Of a stretch of 64,000 nucleotides of DNA, positions 38,901 through 46,346 are shown one piece after another. Both the position numbers and the translations under genes were made by a program. Numbering within the stretch: position 1 is the first letter of the stretch; each line of letters begins with the position of its first letter. The notes under the pieces are model-generated. The model did no database searches. It was not told the origin of the DNA and was given only the letters and a program-made list of their open reading frames with translations. The stretch covers positions 83,445-147,444 of the forward strand of contig JAQGDQ010000312.1 of assembly GCA_030141605.1 (NCBI GenBank), written 5' to 3'. This DNA comes from Tubiluchus corallicola. Taxonomy: Eukaryota > Priapulida > Priapulimorpha > Priapulimorphida > Tubiluchidae.

Positions 38901-41900
38901 GTCAGGTCTAATACACACCTGTAGTTTCTCCGGGTACTCTGTCAGGTCTAATACACACCTGTAGTTTCTCCGGGTACTCTGTCGGGTCTAATACACACCT
39001 GTAGTTTCTCCGGGTACTCTGTCAGTGACAATTTTTATATACTTTTGCATAGGAAATACCCGTACTAGACAATTAGGCATTTGATTCTACATTACCGCAT
39101 GTCTAATAGATGGCGCCTACTACTGTGCTAGCCTAGTAAATACGGATAATTGGCAAATTTTTAACCAACGTCTTCCCGCTTTTGCCCGGCAAACCAAGAT
39201 GTGAGTGTAATTTAAAAAATGAATTAGAAGTCACGATGGCTTCACGTTGGTCGCCAGAAGTAAGAAGCCATGCAGCCTGTTAAGCGCCCATCAGCACGTT
39301 CGTTTGTTCTTATTCACTGATAAACTACAGGTGCTAATTAGACCATATAAACACCAACACCGGACACGATTCAGGCTCGGTAAAAGTGGTACATCGTGTA
39401 TGCTTTAGAGCTTCAATAATGTCACTGGCTTCTAATATTTCTTTGCTTCCCTTTTACTAGAAACACGAGTGCAGTGCAGCTGAAGCGAAAGATGTCTGCT
39501 ACGAAGATGGTGTGCCGAGAGACAAGGAAGAAAAAGAGGCATTGGCCCATAAGCCGCAATCTCGGGCAAACAAGGCCACACAGCACCCTCTGGTGGAGAA
39601 GAAAGTTACTAAACCAACACCAATTGAGAAGCCTCAATCTCATACACGTTAGTAAAAAATGTTGTTTTTGAAAAAATGCATAAATTGTTAATAAAATGGA
39701 AAGAACGTTTAGTATCGAATAAAGAATAGATATTTTTAATGCCGCCATTCATAGCTGTGATGGCCATTAATAGAAGGTGTGTGGCAGCTGTTAATTGAGT
39801 GGGTCTGACAGGCATTAATTGACAATCTGTAATCAATCTAACAATCACAGGAGTGTCTCATATAGACTAGTGTCATGGCTCAATTGTTGAAGATATTCGT
39901 TGATCTTTGATTTGTGAGGATAAAAACTGATAAGAATTAAAAAATAGACTAAATTCGAATCATATAATTGCTATAATATTAAAGACTCTTTCACTTCTGC
40001 TTGTTGTGTATATCAACTTAGTGTAGCAGATCTCCCATTTGTTGACATGGCTTTTACGTTCACTGTGCAGCACCCTTATAATAGCTAACTCACTTATTGT
40101 TAGATGCATGTGCGATGACAGATGTAGCTTGCTGATCTGCTACGCCATAATTGCAGTGTGCTATAAAAGCTGGTCTGTTTAATTTTTGGATGAAAGTACA
40201 ATCATTTGCAAAAGTTTAACACCAAGCTCGAGTTTTCGGGATTTTCATCATACTGTACTCTGATTGCAGAAGATTCTTTGGTGATTGCATCATACTGCTA
40301 GTGGTTTGAAACAGTACATCTAGTGAGTACGAGTGACTCATTTGCCTGCCGCTATCCATACAGATCAGCCGTTTTGTATTTTTCTTCTGATCCAAAAAAT
40401 GGGCAAAAAATCGTCATTGAGGGAGACTGAAATGGCAATAAGTGCTAGATTACAGTTTTCCAAGACAGCCGTGCACCAAGCTGTCGTCAAATTCGAGACT
40501 GATGGCACTTACAGTGATAGGAAACGGCCTGGACGTCCGCAGAAGACTACCGTACGCTCGTCTATGAGCTCCTGCAAGAAGATTCGGGCTAAGATGCGCT
40601 TGACAGGCTCGGAATTGAGTGCCAGTACAGTTTCTAGGTCTAGGCAAGCAGTTTGGCCTTAAATCCAGAAAGCCGGCCCATAAGCCACGTCTAACACGTG
40701 TACAATTACTGATCGAAATACCATCTTTTGGGTCCGAACTGTGCAACCTACAATACCATAACACCTGGTTGCTTACATCGTGTAAAAATGTTAAAAAAGT
40801 TGCCGCGGCATTCTCAAAAACATTGAGACAGTTTCGCTAATTTTGAAATTGTTGACAAATGTCACAAATAATTGGTGTCGTACTTGCCCAGGTTTGGGGT
40901 ATTCAGACAAGCTTACGACAATTTGGCGAGGTGGCAAGTTTTGGGACACCGGCGGTGAGCTTTAAACATTTTAAAAATTTTTGCCGAAACCAGCAACCTT
41001 TGGCGATAATGGCGAACACCTATGAATGTTTTACGACAACTTGGAACAGATTGATGACTGTTGGACTTATTCCCTGCTTTGCCCTTTTCATTAAGTTTGT
41101 GTTGAAATTATTTTATTTGTTAATAAGACTTTTCACAGTTTCGTTGTGCATACGCCCAGTTGCTGTAGGTGGAAGGTTGAGTGTACCACAGCAATGCATC
41201 TTAACTACAACAGTCACGTGACATGTGGGTAACGCAAAGCATTAGTTCAGTAATTTCAGTTGTTTCACATGGACTTTATTTAATTATGTATTAGTCTGTG
41301 TGTAGAGTGATTTACTAGTTGGATCTTTCTTGCGAACAAGAAAAAAAATGAACTAAGTTTTCTAGCTAGTTGTTAAAACTGTTACTGTTACAATAGCGTG
41401 GGCTGTGAGGCGTTGTTTGGTACACTTAACCTTTGACCTTTTCACGATCATCATCAATCGCTTGAACTGTGAAAAGGCTTATTGGTCAAATTTGAGTATT
41501 GTTCTTAGTGGACTAATTTCTTCTTTGTTAAGTTTTTGCCCTGTGTATTTGTAGTTGTTAGACAATAAACCTAATGTAATCTACAGTGCTTTCACCATAT
41601 TTATAATCTCTTGATGCTAATCTAACCCTGTAGCTTATTTCAGATACCACTCAAAGCCCAACACAAAGTAAAGACAAACATTCTGATCTTGTCACGGGTG
41701 CTGATTTATCAAAAACTCATGAAGCCACTTCAAACAGCACCTCTACGTTACTCGATGAAGCCACTTCAAACAGCACCTCTACGTTACTCGATGAAACCAG
41801 TACGACTCAGGGTTGCTTGAACAATGTCGTGCAAAAAGAGCGTGGCACCTCGGCCATTCAACATCTATACAAACCTTCATTGAAGCTATCGGGTAACTTC

Positions 41901-42721
41901 TTATGGTCGTTTAAATAAGGATTTTAATCTTAATTAATTTTATAATTATCAAATTATTTCAGTAACCAGTTATTAACGTTACAAACTTTAAAGAAGAAAC
42001 AAAAAACATATTTTTTTATACAATTGGGCACACTGTCTAGTTGCAATCCAGCACACAACACAAGACTTGCTCAATATTGATGACTGTAGCTAGACCAGAA
42101 TATGGCACAGCCTCTAAGATGAGCCACTGAACTGGCCGAGGTGCCTCAGCCATGTTTGAATATAAATACCTGCCTCCCCAAACCAGAATACTATTGCGGG
42201 GTGAAAATCGCCCAGAGCAAATATTGAACCTGGACAACCTGGGCCATGCACTGACATGCCTTAGTATGGCTTAGCTTCGTCTGTGAAGCATGTGTGCTGT
42301 GACCACTTGGCTATTCACCGCCAGCCAAGTTGACCATTTTTTTGCAAAGTTTGTTTGCATTATACTATTGTTTAAGCTTCTCATTTTTTTCTGTTGCATC
42401 GTAGATCTTGAAACACGCTCGGTCGATTTTGAAGTGACCTCGTCGAAGAAAGAACAGTCTCTGTGCATCAGTGACACGAACCTCCCGAACCTGGGAGATT
42501 CTCCGAGAAAGATCAAGAAAAAAAAGAAGCCGCAATGGAGGTCATTTTCCCTGAAGAGGTTGTACCGCCACAGGGACAATTCCCCTTCCCCTTCCAGCCA
42601 TAAAAAGTGTGATACGTTAAGCAACGAAGAAGATGCGAAGACGAAAGAGAAGTCTAGTTCTCCTTATAATGTAGTAAAATCTGTGAAATCGTTCCTTTTT
42701 GGAAAGAAAAAGACGTCATAG
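12385..42721 (+). CDS. ANO8: Anoctamin-8 (TMEM16 family), 18 exons, first coding exon missing
   Basis: ANO8 is a TMEM16 membrane protein; the mammalian one is reported to tether ER to plasma membrane. Exons: 12385-12629, 13831-13934, 15248-15379, 17008-17124, 17981-18108, 20182-20343, 22980-23150, 23975-24092, 25341-25396, 26938-27012, 28023-28177, 28912-29050, 29480-29677, 35516-35647, 36007-36117, 39461-39647, 41644-41892, 42405-42721. Every junction is AG/GT and the phases agree, giving 931 codons and stop. Diagnostic strings: DDICDYFGVKIGTYFAWLG (about residues 199-217), KRRCTELAYKWGTLDKEP, KRIALWLND, TQLTQAEVESSM and YLEMVMQFGYVVLFSSAF. Hydrophobic segments lie in exons 5-10 and 13-15. 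The TM8 motif NNIIEIRSDAFK keeps the Glu and Asp of the TMEM16 calcium site. The mid-protein linker is far shorter than the acidic one in mammalian ANO8. The first exon could instead begin at 12368, an alternative acceptor that keeps frame. Confidence 0.93.
13741..13795. repeat. Trinucleotide (AGT/GGC) microsatellite
   Basis: This is a run of agt and ggc triplets (tagtagtagtggcagtggca and so on) shortly before the second ANO8 exon. Confidence 0.85.
14268..15000. repeat. 21-bp minisatellite, about 35 copies, ANO8 intron
   Basis: The unit is gtattcagactactagcagt(a), with variable bases after agca (ggag, gtag, cgag, ctag). The period is a multiple of three without stops, so 7-residue repeats (IQTTSTS, FRLLARV) are open in two forward frames and NTRASSL in reverse. 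It lies between ANO8 exons ending 13934 and starting 15248 and is intronic, not a gene. Confidence 0.95.
16474..16921. mobile_element. pogo/Tigger-like MITE with TA target
   Basis: Termini cagtcaacctcgggtataag and the inverse cttatatctgaggttggctg are flanked by TA on both sides. The interior repeats the motif tataagggac several times. TIR and TA target fit the Tc1/mariner-pogo group. It is about 448 bp, non-coding, and sits in the ANO8 intron before the exon at 17008. Confidence 0.75.
17260..17480. repeat. SINE-like repeat
   Basis: It contains gtactgattctggctgttca, cctcataaatg and ggtcctgcc blocks shared with 36330-36610, and with 12140-12165 in reverse. It is probably a tRNA-derived SINE, classified by resemblance only. 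Confidence 0.45.
18175..18960. repeat. Interspersed repeat family 3, rearranged copy
   Basis: The inverted right end (tactaccccattttcaaatc) is joined to a short left piece at 18240-18275, and a second longer copy runs 18515-18960. The family consensus is about 600 bp and has blocks caatctactctttaaaatat, aacaggtgctgtacctctca and gtttgtgatgtcatcaatag. Copies: 11170-11785, 12893-13090, 30616-30899, 34375-34612, 50455-50875 (reverse) and 53530-54125. It has no ORF and its class is unknown. Confidence 0.75.
19890..20030. repeat. 29-bp AT-rich tandem repeat, about 4-5 copies
   Basis: The unit is taataaattaatgtattaag plus caatatttt, in the ANO8 intron before exon 20182. Confidence 0.85.
20680..22875. 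repeat. 22-bp minisatellite, about 100 copies, ANO8 intron
   Basis: The unit is gctccatttggttccttcat(tt), with variants gatt, ttct and accc. As 22 is not a multiple of three and no frame of the unit has a stop, all three forward frames stay open for long stretches. They encode one 22-residue hydrophobic cycle (blocks such as FICSIWFLHLLHL and VPSFAPFGS). The array fills almost the whole intron between 20343 and 22980. The longest frame (20636-21676) starts in unique intron sequence with no splice or family support, so I do not call it a gene. Confidence 0.96.
22980..23150 (+). CDS. ANO8: ANO8 exon whose donor site heads a minisatellite
   Basis: It encodes GDLEVNPITQRLEPVYPNWK, KRNVFRYCVTLPTVLLC and a hydrophobic segment ending FELQEWCNKK. 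The 3' end is caataagaaa/gtaagt. The last 16 or so exonic bases plus the donor form the first unit of a 37-bp tandem repeat that runs into the intron. Frame continues correctly into the exon at 23975 only from this first donor. Confidence 0.92.
23134..23425. repeat. 37-bp minisatellite spanning an exon end and its 5' splice site, 8 copies
   Basis: The unit is aatggtgcaataagaaagta plus agtacagggtgtcctga. Each of the eight units carries the exonic tail and a gtaagt donor. The first unit holds the genuine donor at 23150/23151. A downstream donor would extend the exon into the first intronic unit, which has an in-frame TAA (caataag), so mRNA made that way would be truncated. Confidence 0.95.
23500..23945. 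repeat. Interspersed repeat family 4
   Basis: It shares blocks with 10155-10660 and 31465-31935: tatcccagtgtgca, tttgctt.gtgaa.agtg, ctctgattatt, tttcaaatgac, catgtaagtg.tacaaaattt. A 5' fragment is at about 60190-60245 (gtcccaaaaagctttccaca). It is about 450-500 bp, non-coding, and its class is unknown. Confidence 0.75.
24285..25050. repeat. GACTG-rich minisatellite with about 40- and 95-bp higher-order units
   Basis: Alternating blocks ggaatgcactataccggaca, tgactggactgg and gtacagtactagacatgact occur at roughly 40-bp spacing with a longer order. It sits in the ANO8 intron between 24092 and 25341. The reverse-strand reading frames made of SSPVQS-like repeats come from the array. Confidence 0.9.
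25486..26260. mobile_element. MITE family 5 carrying an internal 118-bp tandem array
   Basis: The ends gcggtgcattcagactagta and the inverse ctagtctgaacccgccgt are imperfect TIRs. Five 118-bp units (about 25536-26090) sit between them, each containing the 11-bp inverted pair gagagtaactc / gagttactctc. A compact 140-bp relative with the same ends but no array is at 49333-49475. The repeated 65-codon frames at 118-bp steps are artefacts of the array. Confidence 0.8.
26518..26873. mobile_element. Possible MITE, TIR tatgggcca
   Basis: The segment begins ttatgggccaattttgcc and ends gccagcaatggcccata, a short inverted repeat. The interior repeats tggcatgc- and gggccag-rich blocks in both orientations. 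It lies in the ANO8 intron before exon 26938. Confidence 0.45.
27290..27405. repeat. 39-bp tandem repeat, 3 copies
   Basis: The unit is attgtgtctgtctatctgat plus tagcagtactcgtctatac. Confidence 0.9.
27672..27905. repeat. GAT/GGT compound microsatellite
   Basis: This is a long run of gatgat and ggtggt triplets. It produces a poly-His/Ser reverse frame that is not a gene. Confidence 0.95.
28270..28480. repeat. Short tandem duplications, ANO8 intron
   Basis: gtaagcagttttgaaataaa followed by cacaaatttttaagtgga is repeated three times, interleaved with gaagaacaatataaatgga. Confidence 0.8.
29480..29677 (+). CDS. ANO8: ANO8 exon with the TM7-TM8 calcium-site residues
   Basis: It encodes DYLEMVMQFGYVVLFSSAFP and ALLNNIIEIRSDAFKL. 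In characterised TMEM16 proteins the TM7 Glu residues and the Glu/Asp of NNIIEIRxDA bind Ca2+. The TM8 pair and at least one TM7 Glu are present here. Acceptor gtttcag ends 29479; donor is gcgtggttg/gtatgt. Confidence 0.92.
29756..30430. mobile_element. Interspersed repeat family 6 with CA microsatellite (second copy 57838-58260)
   Basis: Blocks gacaataacttcttgtggtg, ggaatgcacctggcttcag and aataaacagacccgggtgac recur in order at 57838-58260. Both copies end gtagtgaaagggttaa. The reverse of that end (ttaaccctttcac) is like a piggyBac terminus with its TTAA target. A (CA)n stretch at about 29925-30015 sits where the other copy has only cactcacgcacgcacata. Confidence 0.65.
30616..30899. repeat. 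Interspersed repeat family 3, truncated, overlapping the LRAT gene end
   Basis: It matches the family from aaacctaacccaatctcaaa to tcattcgtgagc, where similarity stops. The antisense of its last bases forms the stop codon and final residues of the LRAT-domain gene. Confidence 0.75.
30888..32431 (-). CDS. LRAT-domain protein, two exons, nested antisense in an ANO8 intron
   Basis: LRAT/NlpC-P60-type proteins act as thiol acyltransferases or phospholipases through a His-His-Cys set. The coding exons are 32406-32431 (MPLFHTVD plus two bases, donor gacag/gtaagt) and 30888-31416 (acceptor atttccag), together 184 codons and TGA. The fold's order is visible: DLKPGDHIYVWR (residues 11-22), NYAHHGIYIG with the first His near 28-29, EVIHF with His40, then YNLLTNNCEMFALTC with the Cys; the usual NCEHF reads NCEMF. 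No clear C-terminal membrane anchor is seen, unlike HRASLS proteins. It lies wholly inside the ANO8 intron 29678-35515 on the opposite strand. The last residues and stop overlap a repeat. Its exact subfamily and substrate are unknown. Confidence 0.85.
31465..31935. repeat. Interspersed repeat family 4, inside the LRAT-gene intron
   Basis: Its blocks match 10155-10660 and 23500-23945 (cacaatcccagtatgca, gtggactacgaatgctctga, gacttattgtcaaaatgg). It occupies much of the single intron of the nested LRAT gene (31417-32405). Confidence 0.75.
32194..32275. repeat. GAAA/GAAT low-complexity repeat
   Basis: This is a run of aaagaaagaaggaaagaaag followed by gaatgaatgaatgaatga. Confidence 0.85.
32936..33005. 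repeat. (ATT)n microsatellite
   Basis: It is an uninterrupted tta/att run of about 23 triplets. Confidence 0.97.
33040..33320. mobile_element. MITE family 2, reverse-orientation fragment
   Basis: The interior gattgatgatgatcgtgaaa, cttgttcccaagcaaga and gtcacgtgatggttgtagtt are the antisense of 4100-4490-type sequence. The outer left terminus is missing. Confidence 0.65.
33985..34375. repeat. Direct repeat of about 171 bp, two copies plus a third start
   Basis: aatgatgttattaattaaa starts at 33985, 34155 and 34357. The first two are followed by nearly the same sequence through tagaattcactctagtgtct. TCATCA microsatellites separate them. Confidence 0.85.
34630..34990. repeat. Segment bounded by (TA)n and TATA runs
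   Basis: Two tatatatatatat tracts (about 34630-34644 and 34972-34990) flank a GC-richer block with no gene support. The block could be an insertion into a TA microsatellite. Confidence 0.4.
35516..35647 (+). CDS. ANO8: ANO8 exon with late transmembrane segments
   Basis: It encodes DVMELMGVIAVIVNCALIGM and TTTGTIILVIVLE. The donor gttt follows ctggag and abuts a 300-bp CT tract. The exon on the far side of the long intron (29678-35515) that carries the LRAT gene is in correct phase. Confidence 0.92.
35657..35955. repeat. (CT)n microsatellite immediately after an ANO8 donor
   Basis: It has about 300 bp of ct repeats with occasional cc and tg, starting some 10 bp after the donor at 35648 and ending about 50 bp before the acceptor at 36006. 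The intron is almost all pyrimidine. The LSLSLS and REREREREK frames here are artefacts. Confidence 0.97.
36330..36610. repeat. SINE-like repeat with tRNA-like head
   Basis: agctgagtggtcacggtgtg and tgcttagtgaccgaag recall a tRNA A-box region. The body shares catactgattctggctattt with 17330-17360. It was assigned by eye. Confidence 0.45.
36913..39024. repeat. 40-bp minisatellite, about 53 copies, ANO8 intron
   Basis: The unit is gtcaggtctaatgcacacct plus gtagtttcaccaggtactct, strictly 40 bp. Variants: atac/atgc/atgt, gtag/gtat/atag, and caccag/cagcag/ctccgg. The variants recur in blocks, which implies higher-order amplification. Every unit includes a pyrimidine-AG/GT string (tttcaccag/gtact). 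The array ends directly in a truncated MITE of family 1. Confidence 0.97.
39026..39208. mobile_element. MITE family 1, truncated (right half)
   Basis: It corresponds to 930-1107: tatacttttgcataggaaa, catgtctaatagatggcgcc and cggcaaaccaagatgtgagt. Its left half is missing and the minisatellite stops where the element begins. Confidence 0.8.
40395..40730 (+). pseudogene. Degraded Tc1/mariner transposase fragment
   Basis: Frame 1 reads MGKKSSLRETEMAISAR and KTAVHQAVVKFETDGTYSDR then KRPGRPQKTT, the paired HTH and GRPR-like linker of Tc1 transposases. After a frameshift near 40640 it continues QFGLKSRKPAHKPRLTR, also Tc1-like, before the DDE domain, which is missing. It is a dead partial copy in an ANO8 intron (39648-41643). 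Confidence 0.8.
41120..41484. mobile_element. MITE family 2, complete copy
   Basis: Left end aataagacttttcacag, right end ctgtgaaaaggcttatt. It is shorter than the 4 kb copy because it lacks the internal duplication. Confidence 0.8.
41644..41892 (+). CDS. ANO8: ANO8 exon with an in-frame 36-bp duplication
   Basis: This Ser/Thr-rich cytoplasmic tail exon encodes EATSNSTSTLLD twice in a row (36-bp direct repeat from about 41730 to 41801) followed by a partial ETSTTQ. It is probably disordered. Acceptor tatttcag ends 41643; donor ctatcg/ggtaac is read as g/gtaac at 41892. Confidence 0.88.
42080..42325. repeat. SINE-like repeat, reverse orientation
   Basis: It shares ctctaagatgagccactgaa with 285-305. 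It ends in gaccacttggctattcac, like 52612-52632, and lies just before the last ANO8 exon. Confidence 0.45.
42405..42721 (+). CDS. ANO8: ANO8 terminal exon, polybasic tail
   Basis: Acceptor ttgcatcgtag, stop TAG at 42719-42721. The tail has KIKKKKKPQW, SLKRLYRHR and a final SVKSFLFGKKKTS. These strongly basic patches could bind acidic membrane lipids, in keeping with an ER-plasma membrane contact role; that is inference. Confidence 0.9.
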
Positions 42722-42869
42722 TTTAGGAGAAGATGATGCCGGCGTAATTTTCCACATTTTGTTGTTTTGGTTGAAGTGTTTGTGAACGAAAAAAACCACT
42801 TAAAGTGCAGCTTTCTAAAAGTGTGTAGCTTGTATGACAGGAGTTTCCCATACTAGATATTTTTGAGAC

Positions 42870-42875
42870 AATAAA
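42870..42875 (+). terminator. ANO8 poly(A) signal AATAAA
   Basis: gagacaataaagagt lies 149 bp after the ANO8 stop, giving a short 3' UTR. A hAT MITE begins about 22 bp further on, in the usual cleavage zone. Confidence 0.6.
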
Positions 42876-42896
42876 GAGTCAATAGCTATAGATCAT

Positions 42897-43470
42897 CAGG
42901 GGTGTGCAAATTGCGGCCTGCGGGCCACTTGCGGCCCGCCGAGAGAATTTGTGTGGCCCGTGAAGAGATTTGTCAACCTAATGAAAGTGAGGCCCGGGCG
43001 ATTAATTCATTGTATCCAGCTGAAGTCCGTGCCACAATCCCAAAGATAGTGCGGGTAGTTTTTTCTACTAGATCGGATGCCATTAACCCTCACAAGACGG
43101 TTGTAGCTTAATGTCACTGTACTACACAGACTGTGTGATACACATTACTAATATGCATTGTAATGAAATTACCACCATCTGTCCTGAAAGTAGAAATATA
43201 TGGTTTGTAATATAAATTTTAATAACTTGTTAAATAGTTTCTTGAGTGTAGTAGTAATGAGGTACGCAGGTCGGATGCAAAAAAATCGTTATTAGGCCTT
43301 TCTGTACTTGGCTCCTTGATCAAACTGCCTGTGGCCCAAAGGAATTGCGGGAAAGTTTAATGTGGCCTGAAACACTCAATTAATCGCCCGGGCCGCACTT
43401 TCATTAGGTTGACAAATCTCTTCACGGGCCGCACAAATTCTCTCGGCGGGCCGCAATTTGCACACCCCTG
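42897..43470. mobile_element. hAT-type MITE with fold-back structure
   Basis: The left end is caggggtgtgcaaattgcgg and the middle matches the 9.7 and 56.4 kb copies. The right end is an inverted copy of about 110 bp of its own left end (cgggccgcactttcattagg ... ccgcaatttgcacacccctg) instead of the usual gataatttgcacacccctg end. Flanks tagatcat and atataaaa are not a target-site duplication. Confidence 0.85.
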
Positions 43471-46346
43471 ATATAAAACTAACTCATATGGCATCTATTG
43501 TTGGCCAATTGTCTTTTTAGAAGTGGTTTAATTACTTTTGACAAGTATGTTGTAGGTTTTAATGTTTTTTTCGTCACAAGAATGCGGTGTCTAGGTTTTT
43601 CAAAAACAGCATCATACATTTGTGACTAACTTTCTGTAGTTGCATATTATGGCCTTGTCTAACAGTTCAAAATTTTTTCACACATTTTTTTCCGAAACGT
43701 ATTTTTCCAAGTAGAGTTTGCACCTACACGATATGATTTGTAAACAGAACTGTATTTTCTAATAATTGTGCATGAGTTTGTAAACGACATCAAACATCAT
43801 GAGTTTTGCTAACATTGTCAAGCGAGGCTGGTTTGACTTCCTATATATGCATGCAGTGAGCTGTTATTACAGATCTGGTGACGTTTTTTTCATTCTCGTA
43901 GTTGTTCTATTGATGACGCTTGGGCTAAATGAGTTTAAATTCCTTCAAAATGACATAATTGTTAATTCATTATACGTTGTGATATTTTTAATGATTATTA
44001 ATGAGGAAGTTGAGCTGGTTTTTAAAATTTTTAGTATTCCAATTTCAACAAAAATCATCCGTGTTAAAAATGTCTTATTTCACAGTCATTTTCTGAAATA
44101 TGTGGGGATTCTTCCAAAATTTCCAAAAACAGATTTTCCAAAAAACGACTATTTTTATGATGAATTTTAAATATTTCAAGACACTGTTTCTAGAGAACAT
44201 CATTTTGAGTTTAAAAGCCCATGTGTTATTTTGACGCTGTTTCAACAAACTTGATAAGTCTGTTTTGTAGTTGTAATTTGTTGGTTTCCTTAGTAGATGT
44301 GGTTTACAAAAGGTTAGTTGTTGTGATTTGAAAAGAGTGCTCTGAATAATAACAGGTAATTGCTTAAATTTTGTCTATACCAATATTGTTGTGTATCTTA
44401 AAATTTACAACGAGTTGTACAATGGATGGTAATAAAAAAAATCTATGTAATGTTGCGATAGTTCCTAATAAATTGTTTGAAATTTTAGAAATATGTAAAT
44501 TCAAAATTTTGAATCCAGTTACTGCTTATATTCACCTTCCTTAATTTTTTCCGTTTTCTTAAGTTGGTCCGTTTCAAAATTTTTATTATTCAGTTCGAGA
44601 AACGAAACGAACTGCACTAAACAGCTTAAATTTTGCAGGTAACAGGACGCATAGCCAAAAAATAAGTGATTACCATAAAATACTGTAGAAAAATTTGAAG
44701 CCAATAGCTTGTCAGCACCACTTCCACCAAAAAGAGCTGAGTAGCACACCGTGAAAGTCTGTAACACAAAAACTTTCGTTTCTGGTCATTTAGTGTAAAA
44801 AAAGTATCTTAAGTATCCAAAGTGGCAGTCACAATAGCAGTAATCTTGAACTGATATTAAAAAATAAATTAGACATACTTTGATCAGCAGTCAGAGATGA
44901 ATAACTGAACGGTCGTTTCTTCAGTGCACTTATAGGCAGTCTACGTATACTTATATACGTATATGCATCCAAAATATAGCTAGCATACCTTTCCTGGTTC
45001 ACTGTATCGAAAAAAATTGTATTTGATGCCAAACAGCTTTACAGACAAAGCCTGTCCTAGTCGTGCACTGTTAACACTAATTTTATATATAATTTATTGC
45101 AGTCTGGAAAGTTGCATTACACTTAAACCTTGGCGGGTATTGATTTGACTTGCTCTTACCTGTGACTTGTATTAATTGTGCTGTGAAAACGAACTAATCA
45201 AAAATAATCAACAAAGAAACAAAATGAATTGTGTAAAATGTGGCCACACTAATAACAAATTTATTGAACAAAAATCCAAATTTAACTAGTGCACTTTACA
45301 TTTCAAATTAAATTTCAAATCATAACAAAAATAGCCACATAACACTTTAAATCAACGATTTCACATATAGGCCTATATCTTTAACAGGAAAAAAGGACCA
45401 CCTTTTATGGCACCAGCTGACAGGTGGTCACCGATCAGCGGTGACAATTCTTTTTTATAGGCAGGGTTGACCAAGCGCATGGTTACACATGCATGAAGCC
45501 ATACGATCTAAAGGCCGCTAGTGAAGCCAGGTTTGGCATAAAGCGGATTTTCCGACACACTGGGTATCTAATTTTGGACAGTTATTTAATGTTCTTGCTA
45601 ATGGCAAGGCTCATTGCTGTCTACAAGACATTGAGTAGTTAGGCCCAGTCATTCATTACAGTATTTCTATTTGCAGTATTAACACGCCCGGGCTGAGGTA
45701 CATAAAAATGGGTAATGTTAGCGCTGGTCTAGTGAAAGGGCAGCTAAAGCATGCGTAACTTTTAGTCGACCTTGAATGCCAGTAGGACCCTTTTTACTGC
45801 CGTCAATGTGCTTCCGCAATCCGTCTTTAGCATTTGTCTTTCCATGGATCATTATTTTCATGAATTATTTTGAAATTTTTCAAAAAGTTTATTGCATCTT
45901 TAATATAAGTCATCTAGGAATACTTTAATATTTACGTCTCTTGGCAGTCTTCGTTGCTCTTTAGTGGGATATAGTAATGAATTAGTCACCTATTTAGGTA
46001 GCTACTTCACCAGCTTTAGCTGTGTAACCTACCGTGCAATCTCTTTCGGCACGGAACTACGGATACGTTAACGAAATGGTCGTGCGTAAAGCGTTTCCAA
46101 ATTCCAACTTCCTGGCGGCTCTCGCGGTGTTTTTGCGCCCTTTCGAATCTCTCTGACTGACAAGCCGGTCTAAACACGTGCCTGGGAGCCGGTGGATAGG
46201 TTTCGTCTTCTTTGCCTTGACAGGTTTGGCTGTGTAGGAAGGTGGTTATTTGTTAGGTGAATTACCTGCTTATTTAGAGCTTTTCGTAGTTGTCATTTTG
46301 CATTCTTCACACCAAACATTAGATAGAATTACTGAAAAAGACGACG
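43471..46346. other. Intergenic region between ANO8 and the aldehyde dehydrogenase
   Basis: No supported gene. A 123-codon ATG frame (43799-44170) encodes a Lys/Phe/Ile-rich peptide with one hydrophobic stretch and no recognised domain. AT-rich unique sequence follows. A GC-richer stretch from about 46040 just before the ATG at 46347 probably holds the promoter and 5' UTR of the dehydrogenase. Confidence 0.5.

Noticed and set aside
36913-39024. CRISPR-like array of regular 40-bp repeats
   Set aside because: There are no unique spacers; the whole 40-bp period is repeated. The context is an animal intron.
43799-44170. 123-codon ATG frame downstream of ANO8
   Set aside because: AT-rich and Lys/Phe/Ile-biased, with no recognisable family, splice pattern or poly(A) context. 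It stays possible but unsupported.
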